Shown here: piece by piece, positions 1-12,768 of the stretch
Layout: the number at the start of each line of letters is the position of its first letter
Numbering within the stretch: the stretch's first letter is position 1
DNA from: Diaporthe sp. PMI_573
Taxonomy: Eukaryota > Ascomycota > Sordariomycetes > Diaporthales > Diaporthaceae
Assembly (NCBI GenBank): GCA_021399435.1
Contig: JAJTUP010000034.1
Location: 496,001 to 560,000, forward strand
DNA: 64,000 bases
Direction: 5' to 3'
Translations under genes and position numbers: made by a program
The notes under the pieces: model-generated
Seen by the model: only the letters and a program-made list of their open reading frames with translations
What the model was told of the DNA's origin: nothing
The model's database searches: none

Positions 1-2320
1 GCGATCAGGGTTCACAAGACGGGACGGCTGCGAGGGTGGTACAACAAGCCCGCGAACTTGGGAGTCGAGGGTTTCGGTTACCAGATAAGCTAGGCGCCCA
101 TGAGACTCGGGGCTGACAAGAGGCACTGGTTCGATGGCGGCCAGCTTGTTGGGGTGCGAGGGTCAGAACGGGACAACGCAGAGCAGAGCGGTCCGTTCGC
201 AAGGTCCAGACAAAGACGGCGTACTTCGGAGCGACTGATCAGGCCGGGCGACAAAGCAATTGATGAGCGCCGATGGCTGGCGTGGATGAGCGAGCGAAGT
301 TGATGCAATTGCAGGTCGCTTCACAAAACTGGGAACATATGCGCCGGAGCCAAGGGCTGAGTTAAAAGGCCAAAGTTGTCGTAGCAAAGTAAGTAAGGTT
401 TGAGGGCTTGGGCTTGCCGTTGCGGGGGGGGGGGGTGGTGGGTGGAAAGGGAGCTTGACGTCGGGTTTAGCCGCAGAGGCCGGACTGAGTTTGGCTCTCG
501 TCTGGTTAGTCGCGCCTGCACTGACTGCGGCCTAACGAACCAGCGTTGTGAGATCGGAATGGGGTCTTCGGGTTGAAAGAAAGTTGTGATTATCGGAAAT
601 TGGGCAATTAGTATCCGTTAGGCGGGCGGGTGGGCGGGCGAGCGAGCGAGAGATAGATAGACCAGGAGAGATGGAGAATAGAGCTGTGCAGGAAAGGGAT
701 GGCGAGGTGGTGGTTCCTCCGCAACACAGTCCAGCACAGCACAATGGGCTGCAGGATTGACAGTTAAGATGGATTTGGAGGGGCCACCCAGGTGTCTGGG
801 TAGTGAGAAGACGGTGGACTGCGACGAGGCGTCAGGTTCGCGCAGACTTGGCTACCATGTATGTAGCTAGGTACTGGCGGACTTGTGGCGTGCTGGTAGA
901 GAATGGCGATGCGACGGCATGTCCCTGCGGTGGGCGAGGGCGGAGACAGAACTGAGCGACTGAACGACAGACAGACGTCAGATGGGCGTGGAGGAGAGAG
1001 ACGGGACGTAGACGGGCATGAAACCACACGTGGTGGTGTTGCAGAGTCGAGTCGGGTCAGGTCGAGTCGATGATGGTGATTCAAAGAGCCAAAAACTCAG
1101 CCCAAGTCGAAAGAGGCGAGTCGAGGATCCGACGGAAGGACTGGCTGACGGCGGCGGCGGCAGTGGTTGAGCGGTGGTGACCTCGGAGAGTGGGTGTGAG
1201 TGTGTGTGTGTGGGTGGGTGGGTGAATGAGAATGGCGAGTGCAGGTAGATAGATAGCGACCTAGACTCCCCCAGGCAGGGCAGGGTGCGGTGCAATCTGG
1301 ATGGGAGGCAATCGAGCCAGCAACGAGGACGGAAGCCGGGAACCTGGTGAGTAGGTGCTGCCGGTGGTGGTGGTGCTTCCCTGCTCGAGCTGCGGGAACT
1401 CTGTGATGAGATGAGGTCCCCTTCGGTGATGAAATGACGAAAACCGAGTACGAGTCTCAAACAAGAGCAAGATATGGGACTGCAGCGCCAGGAACAGGTA
1501 CTGGGCAGGTACCTCCTACTGTTGTAATATCTACCTGGCCAGGCGCAGGTGCAGGTGCAGCCATTAACAGAGGCTGACCAGTCGGACGGGCTTGGCGGCA
1601 GCGTCTCTTGTGTGCCACAGACACGTCGCGAAGAGGCAGCAAAAGGGCAGGCTCGAGCGCGAGGGACGGTGCGACCGGAATCGACAGGACAGGATGAGGA
1701 ACGGGTGGTGTGGGAAAAGGAAAGTAGGCGGAGAATGGCAAAGCGCAACACGGGCGGTTTGATGGCGGTTTTGGTGGTGGTGGTGGTGATAGCAGCCCAG
1801 GCAGGTCAGGACGGTAGGCAAGTACCACACTGCTGCAAGATGCAGGTAGCGGTCAGAAAAGCGGGACGCCCTGGCGAGGTCAGTCTGTTCTCCTCTGCTG
1901 GGTCTGCTGGGTCTGCTGCGAGTGCTCGACTGTACCTAGGCGTCCCGCCCTGGCCGGCAAATGCAGCGAGCTGGAGCCACCAGGGCAGCAGGGCCGACCG
2001 CTCAGCCCGGCCGCTGGGTCTACCCAGGAGCATAGCGGCGAATCTCAATCCAGGGCCCCAGTCTTGTTCTCTGGACCCCAGATGGCGAGTGACCCACTTG
2101 GCCACAGCTCGCAGCTCGCAGCTCGAAGCTCGCAGCTCGGGTGCCCGCACGCAGCACGCTGTAGGCCGTGCACCCGCACCCCAGCCCACAGTTCTGGAGC
2201 ACAAGGAGGGAAGAAGCAGCCGTGCCCAGGAGCTCACCGAGGCTAGACGGCCACCCCAGTCAGCCCGCCCGTCTCCTGGGGCTCTGGTTTGACGATTGGC
2301 ATCATTTCATCTCATTCCAC

Positions 2321-2366
2321 AGGTACCTAGGTACCCAGCTAAGTACCCTAGGTAGGTACCTACCCA
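2321..2366. repeat. TACCTAGGTA-type palindrome cluster
   Basis: Several overlapping GGTACC and CCTAGG palindromes lie within 46 bp. Related runs occur near 8571, 19545-19582, 39691-39727 and 44024-44040, always outside genes. Confidence 0.6.
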
Positions 2367-3583
2367 AGCTACCATATCACCATACGACCCGGACAGGATC
2401 ATATCCATCACCCCAAGAGGCTGGAGGCCCGGCACGCCCGGCTAGGTACCCCGTCACCCCGTGTGGGCATTCAGGCATTCCAACCCGACCTCTGGCATCC
2501 GACAAAGATGCTATTGCTGATCATGGACGAGGCTGATAGCAGCGGGCAGTCCCAGTCAGCAGTGTCCACCGCCGACACGGGCAGGGCAGGGCAGGGCAAT
2601 TTCCCGGGGTCTGCTCTCTCTCGGATCTCACCCTGGTTTTGGCTTTTGGCTTTTCAAGGTTGGTTTTGCTTTTTTGACTTCGACTGCCGTCCACTGTCCA
2701 CTCGTGGGCCGTGGTGGCAGCGTCCTCGTCTCCGGCTGTTGACGGCGCCCATTATTAATTGCCCGAGCTCTTGACCTCCACTACCACCCGAACAAGACGG
2801 GGTTCGTCTGAGCATTACCCAATCTATGCGGCATATTATTCTCTAGCCCTTTGCGTTGCATCTCATGTATCCAACCACGTACGTATGTATGTGATCCATC
2901 TGCGATCGCTGGCCATCTTGACGCCACCGCATGTCAGCCTCGTTCCGTCAGCCTGCCGGCCGGCCGCCCTGGAGGCTGTCCTGTCAGCCACCTCTCGCAG
3001 CCACTGCCTCCGGTTGACTCGAGACGACAGATCGGGGATGTCCCTACACTGAGCCGGCAACCAGCCCCCAAAAGGGTTTGCCGTCTCGGCCGAACTGAGG
3101 CCTGGCCGCCGACATCTACAAGCACGTATCCCAGCTCGGGTGCCCGGTCGATAGCAATGCCGCGAGAGGACTAACACAGCCTGACAGCTCGTGCCGGCCT
3201 CTGCCCTGTCTTTGCTAGCCTGCCTAGCGCCCTGCTGGCTGATAGACAAAGCCGATCTGACATGTCCCACCGCCGCTCTCCGGCCTGTAGATATACGAGA
3301 TATCCCTACCTGGGCAGGTAATACTACGCAGCTTTGTCCAGAGCCGGTGGCTGCCATGGGAAATACAGCACTGTCTCCTGCGCGGCGCCCATGCCGCCAA
3401 GACACAGCCAGCCAATGCGTGCCACAGCGGCTTCATACAAGCTCCGGGTAGCTTCCACGGGATCCTCCTCGCGTTTCGGGCCCGTGGGCAGTCATATATC
3501 TGAAATCCCTGCCCCGTCAAGCAACAGGTTACACAGTACGCAGAGTACGTACACTACACATCTACCAACAGCCTGACAGCTGG

Positions 3584-3616
3584 GGACGGGTACGGGGACG
3601 GGGACGGGGACGGGAA
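3584..3616. repeat. GGGGAC short tandem repeat
   Basis: About five imperfect copies of a GGGGAC hexamer lie in non-coding DNA. It is a simple repeat with no inferred function. Confidence 0.7.
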
Positions 3617-5450
3617 CGATGAAGGAGAAAAAGGATCGCTCTCCGAGCCACGTGTTTTGTGCCAGACGAGGCGCTGGGCCTGGCCCACCCGCTGCTTCAT
3701 CCCGACAAGGGGGCAGGCATGAAGCACTCAGAAAAGGCGCCCAAGGGGCCACAGGCTGAGAGCTCTCCACCAGCCCATTTCAACCTCAGCCGCCCTCCCG
3801 AAATAGGCATGTCCCAAACGAGGCTGAAATCGCAGCAATAGGCCCACCCGAAACCCCCGAATGAGATCTGTGGCATGCCATATGTTGTTCCACATATCAC
3901 AAACAACATACCTAGTCTGGCCTGTACAGTTACAGTTGCAGTGCCAGTGCCGACCCCCCCTCCCCCCCAATCACACAACCCGACGGCCCAGACAGCCTGG
4001 CAATCTCTCGGAGACGGTACTCGTGTGTAACGATCTGCTGGCTGGCTGCCCACATGAACTGGCTGCACGCAGTCAACCATGGCACCACCAACAGGTGAAC
4101 ATGCTTCCCCCACCCACAAACCGACCTCTTGCTCCCCTCTGACGGCGGGCATGCTTCGGCATGGCCCAGCCGGTGAGCCTTTTCCGACCAGATTGAACGA
4201 CCGCCTCGAGCTGGGCTCCGGCGCTGGACCTCTGCCCCCGGTAACGCATAGAATATATACTTTACGGCTGCGAGTCATGGGAAACCTTACCGCCTACTAG
4301 CCGTCTCACGACTGCATATCAATCACTCAATCGTGGCGATTCCACCCCTGGGCGGTCTAGGCCGCTGCGTCTTGCAAGAGCACTGGGGGAAACGGGATTG
4401 GGCGGGTGGTGGGCGGGCCACATTTCCACCACCTCCGGCCAACCAGGCACGCCGTAGCATGGCCCTTTTTTAAAGTTTTGCTCCCTTGGTTGCCGTGTGG
4501 CCGGGCCCAAAATGTAGAGGGGTGTGTGTGTGTGTCCGTCTGTCTGTTTGTTTCGCCGATCACGACGGATTTTAAACGGGGAAACCTCAAGGGAACTTGG
4601 AAAGAGGGTAGGGCTCGGTGTTACCGGCCCCACGCAGCAACTCATCGTCTCCGCCGCGGTCGAGCCCGGGGTTCCTTCCACACCGCGTACTCGGCGTGGG
4701 TTCATACTCGTGCTAGTTCCCAGACGCTCCCAGCCCGTGTGGCGAGAAACAGTTTACTGGGCGGCGTGTCGGGTCGGTAGCAAGTACAAGACTAGGCCGC
4801 CTCCTCCGCATGTGGATCGTGCCGTCGTAGGGCTGTCATGATTTAATTTTTGTGCCCGAACACCTACACATGCATCTGCTGAGAGATGTTCATTCATCTG
4901 CAACCACCCTTCGCCGATGGCCCCCCACAATTTGTTTGGCCAATAGAAGACAAGACCTTGGGGCAAAAGGCCGTGGGCCATGTTGTAAGCTGGACTCGCT
5001 TCGCACAATCAACGACAGGCGACTGCCTGGACCCATTAAGCACTCACGTAACTACGAGCCCGTGGCAGATCTATTTGATATAATTCTTTTTGATTCCGCC
5101 CAACAGGGTACTGGGTCATTCTATCCTCATAGGCCTGGTGCACAGCGCAACAAGCCGGTTACGTTCGTAACCCTCCTGCCTCATCAAACGCCGTACGAAC
5201 CCGGCTCGCATAACTAGGGCAAGCCTCTTGCCCCCTTAAAATTAGCATCGTGTGTAGGTCCATGCCGACCCTCTCCTCATGCAGACTGGACAGGACGGCC
5301 AATGCAAAGACGATCTAAACTCCCTCCCTAGTGACCAAAGTTCAGGTGACCTCCGGCCCCAAAGAACGGCGGACAACGCCCGCGCATGTGGTGAGCCACA
5401 CTCAAAATTCGAGATGTAGGTGGACAATCAACGGTGTTTCGCAGGGCTGT

Positions 5451-7936
5451 CTATGCGAGGTAGCCAAGCTCGTCATCCTCAAGACGCTCTAGGTACTCTT
5501 TGTCCAACAGAATTTCAATGCACCTCTTGATGTCCGCGACCTTTGGAACGAATCGCGTTCGGATCTGATTAATAGTCTCGCTGACCAGCTGCTGATGCTT
5601 CATCTTCTTGCGGGCCTTCATGATACGGACGATCGCAGACTACATGGCAGGTTAGCGTGGGTAAGACAACGGAGGACGCTGATACATGGACTTACCTGAA
5701 GCAGAAGCTTGCGATCCTCCTCGATGGTCTTGTTCGTTTCAACCTCCTCCTGCTTGGACTCCGACTTGGTTCCAATGTTGAGGTTGACCCGAATCTTCTT
5801 GCTCTTGAAGCCGTAGTTGAGGTTGAATGCCTTGCCCTTTGCGGGCTTCCCATCCTCGGGCGACATGGTAAGAATCTTGGCCTTCAGAAGGATCCCGAGG
5901 GCGGGATCCAGGCTCTCGGCGTTCATTTGCGTCGCCTCGGCGATTTCCTCGTACGTGTTCTGGTCATTCTCGTTGAAGAGTAGCAGGACCGCCATCTGGT
6001 ACAGGGAGACTTGGTAGGTGTAGGGGGTCTTGCTATTCTTGCAGTAGTTGGCTTTCAGCTCGCCCTTGCACAATTGCCAGAGCCACGTCAGTTTTCGGCC
6101 CTCATGCTTGTGTTTGTAAAACCTCGTGAACCTCTCGATGTCTGCCGCGATTTCAGCAGGAGGATTGTAGGTCGTCGACGGAGGAGTCAGAGGCCAGAAG
6201 CCGGTACCGAGGATGTTGTAGTATGAGTCCAGCGACGAAGAATCCTCGAGACCGCTTGTGTGCTCCTTGAAGCCCGCGTTAAGGTCCTTGGAGATCTGCA
6301 TGTCCTGGAACATACGCTGCAGCTTGTTGGTGTACTCGAAGCCGCATGCTTCCTTGAGCTTGCTGATCATGCTGGTCTCGGCATCGTCCGAGGACGAGTT
6401 GCTGTGGACGAGCCGCCGGGCAAGCATCCGCGAGTAGAATTTCTGGAAGACATCCTTGTCCTCGATGTACTTAAAAACGGTCATGATCTGGCCCAAGGTC
6501 TCCTCCAACTGCGACTCCTCGACGCCGGTGCCACTCTTGCGAAGCAAAACGTCTGTGTACTTGGCGAGAAGCTCAGGCGACTTGTTGGACCCAGACTTGC
6601 ACATGTCATTGCGGTTGACAAACTCGCGGCAGGCATTATCAAGTGATCTCGTAAACTCCGGCTCATCCCTAAACGCCCGCTTCACCAGTCCCTGGTATTG
6701 GGCGTGAATCTCCAGAAGGGCATCGACGTAGACCTTGGGCTCGAGCTTGTCGGCATCTTGTGCGACCTTGGTCACGGCAGCAAGACCAGCCCCTCGAACG
6801 TGGGCTTCGAATTTAGCACGAAGCGGGTCCAGGCCGTTCTGTATCCTGGCGAGTAGATCGTACATTCTTGCCATGTCTTCCTCGCGGTCGCTCTCGAGCA
6901 GTACCTGGAACTCGTCCCTCAGCAGGTTGGCGTGGTCTTTGATCAAGGCATCGTTGCATGCCATCTTGAGAGACACCGCTATGTCTGGGTGAAGAAACAG
7001 CTTGACACGCTCCTCTTCCTCATCCAGTCGAGCAACCGCCTTCTTCATGTACTCCACGACGCTGTTCTCGGCAAGAAATTGCTTGCTTTCCCTTTGATAG
7101 AAGGCCCTGGTTGATTCGAGGAACGGTCGCTCAAAGTGGTATCGGTAGCAGTCGAGGGTCGTCTTGCTGGGGTCGGACGGATCCAAGCCGAGGGCTACGA
7201 ACGAGTCCACGACCTGTTTGATCTGGCTATGCTCAATGGTTTCGCCGTTTCGTTGCTTTTCGACCAGTTTCAGGACCGCATCCATGACCTTTTCGTCGAT
7301 CTTCTCGAAGAGGACACTCCGCCACTGCACGAGATGCAGGGTGTACACGTCAAAGATGTTCTTCTTGCCCTCGTCCATCTCCCGCTTGACCCAGTGCCTA
7401 TTGAGATATCGGAACAAGTGGTGGACGTATTTTCCAGCGTTGGTGAAGCGCTCCCACTCCTTGATATAGTATGTGAGTAGCGCCTCATCTGTGTGCTGCA
7501 AAGCTTTGTCCAACAGGTCCCTGAGGTGTTGATCGAGATAGTCCATCAACTTCTTGTAGAGATCCTCTCCCAAGAGGTGTGCGCCCCGGTGGTTCCCACC
7601 GAAGCTGGGCGATGAAGGCGCCGAGTTGGTCAAGGGGTGAGCCTTCTGCGACGTACAGAAGTTGTGGACGGCAGTGTAGATGCCCATGTACTGTTTTCAT
7701 GAATCGAATGGGTCAGTCGTGCTGTTTCAACGGCGAACAAGCAATCTTGGCTTGTAGAGCAACATGTGGGAGACGCTTACATCCTCCATGGTCATTCCAT
7801 TCTGAAGATCTGTCATAATCTTGGTGATGCCCGATGCAAGGTAGCTCCACGTATCCTGGATGGAATCGCGGTCCGGGCCCTTGGGCATACCAGCGGTGGA
7901 CCGCATCGTGGTCGTGGTAGAGCCACTGGGCGGCAT
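5451..7936 (-). CDS. CUL1: Cullin-1, SCF ubiquitin ligase scaffold
   Basis: This is the scaffold of SCF E3 ligases: the N-terminal cullin repeats hold the Skp1/F-box module and the C-terminal domain holds the RING protein Rbx1 and the E2. Exons in transcription order are 7936-7781, 7690-5696 and 5639-5451, giving 779 codons plus stop, the usual cullin-1 length. The N terminus reads [14 protein letters not shown] after splicing, as expected for the helical repeat region. The C-terminal winged helix contains [13 protein letters not shown], where the family places the NEDD8 acceptor lysine (K725 here), and the protein ends in DELGYLA. The last intron falls two codons before this neddylation motif. 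The first exon encodes a variable, serine/threonine-rich leader of about 45 residues. An F-box protein, a possible client, lies at 36733-38067. The family call is very secure. The ATG is the first in frame after an upstream stop. Confidence 0.95.
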
Positions 7937-8964
7937 GGTGACGGGTGGCGATGCTTCGTCAAGAGCGTGTTGCAGGGTATGGGCCTTCTGGCAGGATCAG
8001 GATCGGAGAGGAGGGCGGGGAAAGATGGTCGAAGAAGTGGGATGTGAATCGTTTCCGGCCGATAAAGACTAGCAGTCGAGTCCAAAGGCTGCTAGTCAAA
8101 GTAGCGTTTGCAAGATTCTCGTAGACGAGGCGTGGATGTCTTGGGTCGCAGGTTGAGTTGGGAAAGTGCAGTTGGTGACGTGAGGTGAAGTCGGATGGGG
8201 GGAGGGTTAGCGGCAGTGAAATGGGAACGCCCTCATGTGGTGGGCCTAGAAATGCACCCCTTCAAAGCAGACCTCGACAAAGGAAGAAAGAGACCGAAAA
8301 GCAGATGCGCGTGAAGAAGATAAGACAATGCAAAAACGCTGTCTCGACCTGCAGTGGGGGAGGGTTGATCGTTGTTGTTGGAGTTGACCTCGTCGCACAG
8401 AGACAGGAGGCAGAGGGAAGGCGAGTTTGTTGGTTGGGCGGTGGTTTGATGCCTACGGTACAATGGGGCAGGGAAGGTGGTGGTGGGCGTGAATCCATTG
8501 GCGCGACCTGGTCGACGGCGGCCAGGGGTCGGCGGCCAGGCAGCCCAGGCAGGCAGGCACCCGGACTACCCAGGTACCCAAGACCACAAGTCCCGCCGGA
8601 AAGCTGAAGCTGACTGACTGAGGGACAGGACGGTACTGTTGGTTGATGGGCCTGTGTGCTCCGGGTAGACCCACTCTTTTGACGAGTTCAATGTTGAAAT
8701 GCGTAATGTGTTTAACCTCGAGTCAACTTGGGCAGGCTTGGTCCACAAATGGACTTGTGCCAGTGGTCTGCAGCTAACAGGAGCTGGTGACCACACGAAT
8801 TGATGCATGCTGAGGATGTGGACGTTTCAAGCACTGCGGCTCCCACGTAGTCTCATCACTAGCCGGCACAACCAAGCCATGGCTCGAGCAGCCATCCACC
8901 CTGGCCAGTATAGTCTAGAAAACTTATTGAGCTTATGATTGCCTAATGTAATACTGTATGTACA
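7937..8964. other. Intergenic: cullin-1 upstream region
   Basis: This stretch should hold the cullin-1 promoter and leader and the SRF1-like gene's 3' end. I see purine-rich runs and a GGCAGGCAGGCACC/GGTACC patch near 8540-8580. I recognise no coding gene. Confidence 0.5.
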
Positions 8965-10083
8965 CTACGAGAGTGGTCTCCTGTCCTCTTCTCCCCCGAG
9001 TCTGCGGACCAACCTGAACACATTTACTGTGAAGTTCAGTATCCACCCGAACAGGCCAAGAAGCAGGAACGAAGCCAGGGCCTTCATCTTGACATTCTGA
9101 TCCCTAGGGCTGTCATTGATATTCAGAGAGTCGAAGGCCAGCGTGGTGCTTGCTGACTTGAATATGATGAAAAAAAGATCCATCAAGGTCAACGACACCT
9201 TCTGCATGGGCGATCTCAGCCCCAGCTGCAGGCCTCTGTACTCGTCCCATGTCATGTAGCACACATATGGCATGACAATACAATCCACCACGATGGCCAC
9301 AATCCACTGAGAGCGGAGGGTTGACTGGAGCCCTCCCTGCCTGTCGCTGTACAGCAGCCAGAGGTTGCCGGAAAAGGCCAGTGAGATGGCCGATGTCACC
9401 AGTACGAACAGCCGCAGCAGAGCAGGCACGAGCGGGTTGTTCAGAAGCAGGCGCCATACCTGCTCGTGCAGCGCCTGCCTCCTGCTCCTCCGTATCCGCT
9501 GCTGCTCCAGGGTGTCGCCTACGCGTGGGACTCGGACGTCGTTGAATCCGGGCATCAATTCCTCGAGCTTCTCCTGGTCGACATGCTCCGCCCTCTCGCC
9601 GGGGATCCGGCCATACTTGGAGGCCTGGACAAAGCCCCTCCACGGCGAGGTCGAGTCCGCGTATCGCATCATGTGGTTCGGGATGATGACAGGCTCGGCA
9701 TTTCGAAGATGGTCCCACTTCTTTCCTCGTTGGGTCTGCCTTCTCCTTTTCATCGCCAAGTGCTTACTCTTCAAGCCCACGGTCGGTTCGGCATCGTCCC
9801 AAGCAACAAACCCGTCCCTAGAAACCCTTCGTTGTGGTGGTGCCGACGCATTGTTGTGGTCGGCCTGTACGGTCTGGGGTGGTCTGCTTGGTACGGTCTG
9901 TTGTGGTTCTGGTAGAGGAGGGCCATTTTGCTCATAAGAAGCGATCCATGCTGCGCTGAATTAGCCAAGGGTGGAAAGTTGAGGTGCTGTGTGTTTCTGG
10001 GAAGGCTCACGAGGTAGACTTCGGAATCTGCGATAATTGGCTTCAACAGCAGTGCTTCCCGTCCCAGGGCGGAAGCTGTCCAT
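8965..10083 (-). CDS. SRF1: SRF1-like regulator of phospholipase D, membrane protein
   Basis: Two exons (10083-10011 and 9950-8965) give 352 residues. The splice uses the second of two nearby AGs; only that one keeps the frame, yielding SLPPWIASYEQNG. The soluble N-terminal half is proline/glutamine-rich and carries DDAEPTVGLKSK and GKKWDHLRNAEPVI blocks, which I recall from fungal proteins annotated as Spo14 regulatory factor 1. The C-terminal half has about four hydrophobic segments (near VPALLRLFVLVTSAISLAF, WIVAIVVDCIVMPYV, LTLMDLFFIIF and ASFLLLGLFGWIL), so it is a multi-pass membrane protein. Yeast Srf1 works with phospholipase D Spo14 in meiosis. A role in lipid signalling here is inferred from that, and the family assignment rests on remembered motifs. 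The gene diverges from the K+/H+ exchange-related gene across about 1.5 kb. Confidence 0.75.
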
Positions 10084-11618
10084 TACAATAGGTCCCAAGA
10101 CCAGCCGAGGACACGGGGATAAGGAGAGACAGCTTGGGTCGGACAAAGGGGCGTCGTTAAGGTCTTATGGCGCTTCCGATCCACAAGGGGTGAAACACGG
10201 GGAAGTGAGGTCTGCGATGATTGTTGGTAGGAAGTCGGCCGAGTATCGCCGCTGTATTCGTCTCTCTGTGTTTGTGACTGTGTCTCTTCCTCTTCTCTCT
10301 CTACCTAGGTGTTGTTTGAATGTACTAGAACCCCTTGGGGCGCATCAAGTAAACGCCGGGATGATGCGACTGGCACATGCGCGTTCGGCGTCGGCGTCGG
10401 CGTCGAAATGAGGTGGTATCAGGGTATCAACAGGCGCTCAGGAGATCAGGAAGGACGGCCGGTAAAAGAATTTATGAATTAACACAGCACGAAGGTCGAA
10501 TGCAAGAAAATGCTGTAAATGCGATTCACACGGGGTCTTCTGGCTCAGCAAACGGGAGTGGCCCGTAAATGAGTCGTTGAATGGCCGCGACCTGACGGTG
10601 GTCACTGGCGCCGACAAAAATAGGCGCGGCCCTAATGAGATGACGGGACAGTCGGTCAAATCCAGCGGACCACGGCACAGTCCTGCCAACGCATTGCTTA
10701 GTTGGCCAGCGCTGCTGCAGGCGAGGCTGACTGCTTGCTTGGTTTTGATCGGGCGAACGAAAGAATGCAGGGAAGAGAGGAGGAAGGGAAGAAACGACGG
10801 CGGCCAGAGTGCAGAGGCAAGCGAGTGGAATTGGCATCGAGGAAGTAAGGACCTTCGCCGCGAAATGAGGGAGGCTAGTCGGGTCGGCAGCGGGTATCAA
10901 GCGATGCAAGCGACTGGATGCAATTTCAAGGTTGTTGCCCAGAATAAGTGGACAGGGCCAATCCTCATCCAGCAGTCGAGGGGGGCCCACACGTAAGAGA
11001 AGCACCCCGCGATAATTGGCATCGATAGTGCGCTACCTTGAAATGGACTCGATGCTCTCAGCTGTGTAGGGGGGCAGCCTGCTGGGTTGGACCAAATTGC
11101 CCCTGCAAAACATTGCAGATCTCGCGTCCTGCGCCAGGCGGACGGATCCACTGCTACAGAGTGGCTGCAGTGCGCCGCAGCTTCGGGGCCCTGGTATCTG
11201 CTCTAGCCTACATGGACACGGACCACCTAAAGCCATTTAAGCATCCACCTCGTGCGTCACTGCTTGGCCAGGATTGGGGAGGGAGGGAGCTTGATGCCGA
11301 AAAAATCACAATGCCAGGCCCAGCTAGATCCCAGATAGACACCAGCATCCGGGCTTGTGTTGTGACGACAGCTTCTCGCAGGCCTCCCTGCCTCCCTCCC
11401 TCCCTCGCCGCTCTCCGATTTTCCAACCCGCTTTTGACACGCCTGTTCGCCCACAACCATGCTCCTCCTCGTCTAAGATGGAACCATATCTCTCTGCACC
11501 CAGGCTGGTAACTTGAATGAGGGGTTAGCTTTCTCAACCCAATTTTGAGCTCTAGGAAGTCCTTTCCCGCCAGTCAGTGCCGTGCGCCGTCAGCTGCAGC
11601 GCGATCACGCCTTAAAAG
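10084..11618. other. Divergent intergenic region
   Basis: These 1.5 kb lie between two divergently read genes and should contain both promoters. There is a CT-rich stretch just past 11380 and a short GGCGTC repeat near 10385. I found no supported ORF. Confidence 0.5.
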
Positions 11619-12541
11619 ATGCGCATCTTCCTCCTACCGATATCGACGCGTCGGACGCTCCTGTACGCGCAACGTGTGAATGCTGCGACCGCCTCGCAGA
11701 AAGCAAAGCAATCACTGCTGGAGAGGATACAAGAAAAGGCTGCCAAAACGTGGGCCGGCTGGGAGCAGAAGCAGTCAGGATGGCAGAAGACCGTGGTCGG
11801 CTATGGGAATGAGGCATTGAAGAGGATTCCCTACGAGGAGTGGGCATTGAAGTCCGTGCCGCCTCTGTCGACAAAGCGCAAGGACGACGAGCTGCGGGGC
11901 GACGACAAAGTAGAAGTCGTCTACCCCAGGAAGCTGGTGTCGGCCGACAAAGTTACCGAGGTCCTTCATGCTCTGAGCACGGAACGCGAGGCCTTGCATC
12001 GGCGAAGGCTCATCTGGTGTTTCGTCGGAATGCCGATAAGTGCTCCGTTCGCCTTGGTTCCAATGTACGTGCTATTGCCTGTACTATCGTGTGTCAAGTC
12101 TATACTGACTGGGGGCGGGCCAGAGTCCCTAATATCCCCTTCTTCTATCTCGTGTACCGTGCTTGGTCACATTGGCGCGCCCTGGCCGGCGGGAAACACA
12201 TCCAGTTCTTACTCCAGAACAAACTCCTGATCCATACTCCGTCTCCCAAACTCGATGAGGTCTACTCAGAGCAAGAGCCGCCGCTGCCATCAACTCCTGA
12301 AACCACGACCACGCCAGGAGAACCTAAAAACAAAAATCCAGCGCTGCCCAAAAACGCCCAGCCGGAAGGTGGTGAAACGATGCTGCTGTCCCAGGCGAAT
12401 GGGAAGATAATGACGCAGGCTTTGGTCCTGCCTCAGCTCGAGATCGAGCTTGAGCGAGCGATATGGCAGGTGGAGACTGCCATTGAGAAGCAGAATGCTG
12501 AGCGCAGCACCTCGAAGAAGGACGATCCGAAGTCGCAATGA
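11619..12541 (+). CDS. Mitochondrial K+/H+ exchange-related protein (Mit_KHE1 family)
   Basis: Exons 11619-12064 and 12124-12541 give 287 residues. The start MRIFLLPISTRRTLLY, the block IPYEEWALKSVPPLS and the membrane segment PISAPFALVPIVPNIPFFYLVYRAWSHW are hallmarks of the fungal family annotated as mitochondrial K+-H+ exchange-related. The intron has a GTACGT donor and splits the isoleucine codon in ALVPIVPN. The N terminus is basic and lacks acidic residues, as expected for mitochondrial import. The C-terminal third, after HIQFLLQNK, is hydrophilic and variable and ends in a charged helix. Members are linked genetically to inner-membrane cation exchange; whether the protein itself transports is not established by the sequence. 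The stop lies 228 bp from the stop of the convergent ORF at 12769. Confidence 0.9.
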
Positions 12542-12616
12542 TTAGAGGTGGCCAACGACATTATGTTGTGGTATGAGTCGGAAATGGTGTTATGATAGCA
12601 TGCGACACGCAGAGCC

Positions 12617-12644
12617 GGGCTGGCTGGCTGGCTGGCTGGCTGGC
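12617..12644. repeat. GGCT tetranucleotide microsatellite
   Basis: Six to seven uninterrupted GGCT units lie in the 3' region between two convergent genes. Confidence 0.85.
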
Positions 12645-12768
12645 ACCGTGCGTTTGGAGCTGGGACCTCCGGGTCGAATCCCACTCAACAAGTCCTCGTC
12701 TCGGGCAATGATCTCCACACAAATTCAAATCCGCTTCTCGATTTCCCTTGTCCCCTCGGCCAGGATCG

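Larger units (their letters stand above)
1..5450. other. Gene-poor, repeat-rich flank
   Basis: I recognise no protein family or RNA gene here. The open frames present are low in complexity, overlap on both strands and lack recognisable domains. The stretch holds a GT/GGGT run near 1190-1224, AGCTCGC repeats near 2107-2139, a cluster of TACCTAGGTA-like palindromes at 2321-2366 and a GGGGAC repeat near 3584-3616. The part next to 5451 should include the cullin 3' UTR. A small or very divergent gene could be missed. Confidence 0.5.

Noticed and set aside
978..1751. 257-codon minus-strand frame
   Set aside because: Serine/proline/arginine-rich low-complexity translation of a repeat-rich stretch; no domain.
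12650..12690. Possible tRNA-like GGGTCGAATCC
   Set aside because: No cloverleaf can be drawn and the upstream DNA is a GGCT microsatellite.
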